Notes under the pieces: model-generated
Seen by the model: only the letters and a program-made list of their open reading frames with translations
Database searches by the model: none
What the model was told of the DNA's origin: nothing
Shown: in pieces, positions 61,472 through 64,000 of the stretch
Position numbering within the stretch: the first letter of the stretch is position 1
Layout: each line of letters opens with the position of its first letter
Translations under genes and position numbers: made by a program
NCBI GenBank assembly: GCA_963969395.1
Contig: OZ017800.1
Location: forward strand, 20,988,479 to 21,052,478
DNA length: 64,000 nucleotides
Reading direction: 5' to 3'
DNA from: Pseudoscleropodium purum
Lineage: Eukaryota > Streptophyta > Bryopsida > Hypnales > Brachytheciaceae

Positions 61472-64000
61472 GGCATGCTCTATCAAGGGTGTCTCGTTTG
61501 TCATGGAGTCTAGAAGCAAAGACGCCCGTGGTGAAGGTCCCATTGCCAAAGCCCTTCGTGTTGCAGAAATTGCGAAAATGAAGGTTGACAAAGCTGCGAA
61601 GGAGGTGTTGGAGGTGGCTCGGTGTGAGTTGAAGTAGAAGGAAAAAACCATAGACGCTCGGAGGAATGAGGCACAGAAGAAGATAGTGACTTCATATTTT
61701 CTCTCTTCTAGAGGTACGGGAGTGGGTTAGCCATTATCGTTGGTTTTGGATAGTTCAATGCCCAATGTTCCAGGGGTAGAGCCTAATTTTGGTGAGGAAT
61801 ACCCTAGCAATGATGATGGAGGCCGTGTAATCGTGAGGTGTATGAGTCATTTGAATCCAAGTGTGAATACAACAAAAACTTCAAGTTCTTCATCCCCATC
61901 TAGAGACACGGTTGTCCTGAGTGCGAAGTCACCATTGATTTACATTTTCGATGAGTCTAACGAACCAGAGCAGAAAGAGTTTGTTGAAGTTCCAATTAAC
62001 TTAGAGGCCTCCAATGACGACTCTGATTTTGCGTTGCCATTGTTCAAGGGAGGAGGTAAAAGTCTACCCAAATCGGGTAGTTTATAGTCGAGGAATCAAA
62101 CGTGTTACGATCGCCACAGGAAGTTTTAGACAGTGTGGATGGCTAAATTGCCTTGGACAAAGGGAATCATAGCCACAGATGGAATTTTGCATATAGTCCG
62201 ATGCAAAGTTTGTAGCACCATCGATCGCAAGCTGTTTGTCATGGCGCCAAGTCTGATACATTATTCAAGCATGACTACAAAAGGATGACAAAGAAGGATT
62301 TGCCATAGTACAAGATGAAGGTAGGAGAACAATATGTCAACACCTAGTGCAAACATCGCAAAAGTCTCAAGCTGTATGTTGCGAAGCCACCATCTACCAT
62401 CCTTGAGCAAATCAACCACTATACAAGTTTAGAGGCTTAGAAGAAACAAGTTCAATTTGCTATTCTCTTCCAATTGTTTGTTGATGGTCGCTTGATGTTA
62501 GAGTTTGAGTCCTGTGTTACTTTGTACAAATTGCTTGGAGTCCTTGACCTCCCATTGGCACATTGGTGCGATAGTTCATGTTGGATTATGGCCGAGTACA
62601 TATATCGGCAAGTAGTTGAAGAGACAAAACAATTGATTGCATCTGCAAGGTATATTGCAATTACTATTGATGAAGCAATTGCCGTTAACAACATCAATTT
62701 TCTCTTAGTGCACACATACATTGTGCAAAATTGGATTAGAATTCCGCTTCTGGTGGATTTACATCGCATGGAATGCTCCCCAAATGCCAAAAATTTCACT
62801 AACTTGATCATGGGTGTAATCAATACTAGGGGGGCTTGGATTCACAAGTAGTTGCTAACAAAGTGATTAGTTTTGGGGCGGATGGGTGTTCGATGTTGCA
62901 AGGGAAATGTGTAGGTGCCATTCAGAAGGTGAAGGACAAACATGCCTCATGTGCTATTGGGGTCCATTGTGTGGCCGACCATTGCAACTTGGCCTTCAAG
63001 ACCTTGTCAAGCCTAGGTATTTTCGGGGATATCGAGAAACTCTTGTTGGTTATTTATAGCTATTTCTATAAAAGCCCAAAAAGGTTTTCTGAGATTCAAC
63101 AATTGGCTGAGCTCACGGAAACTAAGGGCCTGAAAATGTTGCACAACGTTCAGAGTTGGTGGGTGAGTCTTATTGAGCTGTTCCGTTGACTTCTATCCGA
63201 GTACCGCACTTTAATTTACAAAATGACAAATGACTTCAATGACAACAACAAGGCAGAGGTATGTCTTTTGAATTTTAGTCCTTGCTTTATAGCTATGCTT
63301 TCAGGACTTTGGAAGATTGAGTATATTAATTCATTGAATCTACTTAAGCTAGATTGATTTCTAATGTGGTGCTTTGCTATGCTTGTGTTCAAGCATGCCT
63401 CCAGCTACTTCTTGACTCGTATACGCTTCTTGGAATGTACACACTTCTCCCACTACTAGAAGCAATTGATACTTTAGTAAACTTTGCCCAAAAATGCAAT
63501 GTTTAAATTTGTAACTTTGTTGCTACAGTGAAGGTGTGCCAAGCTTCTTTATACTAGATGTATGAGGACAAAAAAACCATGTTCAGCATTGACGAATTCT
63601 AGAGTTTTAACAATCTATTGGATTATAGTCACGAGCAAATACATATGAAGTGGATGACTAATTTGAACAATGGCTCTGCAATGCTAACTTTCATCTGCCA
63701 TGGGGAGTAGATACATGCAGAACATCGGGGAGGGCCAGTGGACCGTGAAATTTGGAGGAATTTGTTTAATAAAATGAAAGGCGAATGCACTAGTAAGTCC
63801 ATTTTCTTTCAAAAATACTTTAATGCCACGTGCCTTGTTTTTCTAATGTTCTTGCTTTGTAGTAATGTTTTTGTTGAGCCACATCAGTTGCAATAGTGTT
63901 TCTTATTTCAATGCTCATTATATTGCTCAATACTGAACAACAACTTTGCATTCTAAAACCTTGTTTTAACCATTTGTCCTGATGTGCATAGGTGCTGTTC
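61472..64000 (+). pseudogene. hAT-type transposase remnant (BED-like finger plus DUF659-like core)
   Basis: Broken gene of a cut-and-paste transposon, cut by the right edge. 61472-62085 encodes a Lys/Glu-rich then Ser-rich N-terminal region with an internal TAG at 61635. About 62137-62282 encodes AKLPWTKGIIATDG and a CKVC...H pattern like a BED zinc finger. 62474-62851 gives ARYIAITIDEA, the likely first catalytic acidic site, and 62836-63189 gives VISFGADGCSML and HCVADHCNLAFKTL, typical of DUF659 / ZNF862-like hAT proteins, then NVQSWWVSLIE. The frame changes near 62840, and a stop follows at 63187. About 63640-63792 resumes with MKWMTNLNNGSAML and GPVDREIWRNLFNKM, and an exon end resembles TGCACTA|GTAAGT. 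The family assignment is from recall of hAT-like proteins; multiple breaks make it non-functional. Confidence 0.7.

Noticed and set aside
1..64000. tRNA, rRNA, CRISPR, operon-like or defence-system clusters
   Set aside because: None found. The window is eukaryotic, with intron-split genes separated by repeats, so prokaryotic system types do not apply.

Overview
This is a window of a land-plant nuclear genome. Genes are split by many short introns, proteins carry organelle-targeting or secretory N-termini, and the gene families are plant-type. Gene islands of moderate GC sit between long AT-rich stretches made mostly of decayed repeats. Short introns (about 100-1000 bp), small genes and AT-rich deserts would fit a bryophyte, perhaps a moss; that placement is inference only. 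No prokaryotic features, CRISPR arrays, rRNA or convincing tRNA genes are seen.

Layout. 0-8.2 kb: repeats, comprising a partial ORF at the window edge, a broken Tc1/mariner transposase, a large inverted repeat with a nested MITE, and a five-copy tandem array with a 179-bp period. 8.7-12.25 kb (minus): a seven-exon gene for a predicted plastid DUF3783-like protein. 13.1-16.9 kb (plus): a five-exon gene for a type I membrane protein with a proline-rich ectodomain and an acidic tail; the two genes diverge from a shared 845-bp upstream region. 17-20.3 kb: AT-rich desert. 20.35-24.5 kb: a decayed Copia LTR retrotransposon with both 256-bp LTRs but no recognisable gag. 26.36-33.8 kb (plus): a 17-exon CCR4-type deadenylase/EEP nuclease gene with an organelle-like presequence and a Stowaway MITE in one intron. 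34.4-34.8 kb: a 77-bp minisatellite. 35.67-36.94 kb (minus): a two-exon gene for a small secreted His-rich protein that I do not recognise. 37.8-54.5 kb: repeat desert with at least three families of non-autonomous elements, including four copies of a ~950-bp element with terminal inverted repeats, two of them head to head as a ~2-kb palindrome. 55.5-56.1 kb (plus): a single-exon four-TM protein gene whose leader carries three imperfect direct repeats. 56.3-61.4 kb: AT-rich, no gene found. 61.47-63.8 kb (plus): a broken hAT-type transposase running to the right edge.

The genes look like ordinary, unlinked eukaryotic genes with no operon logic. I found no multi-gene novel system. The most interesting items are the unrecognised secreted His-rich protein, the repeat in equivalent orientation in introns of two different genes, the palindromic element pair, and the 179-bp array. 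Exon models were built by hand from ORFs, GT-AG sites and reading phase; the four multi-exon models keep frame throughout, which supports them, but none has been checked against transcripts.
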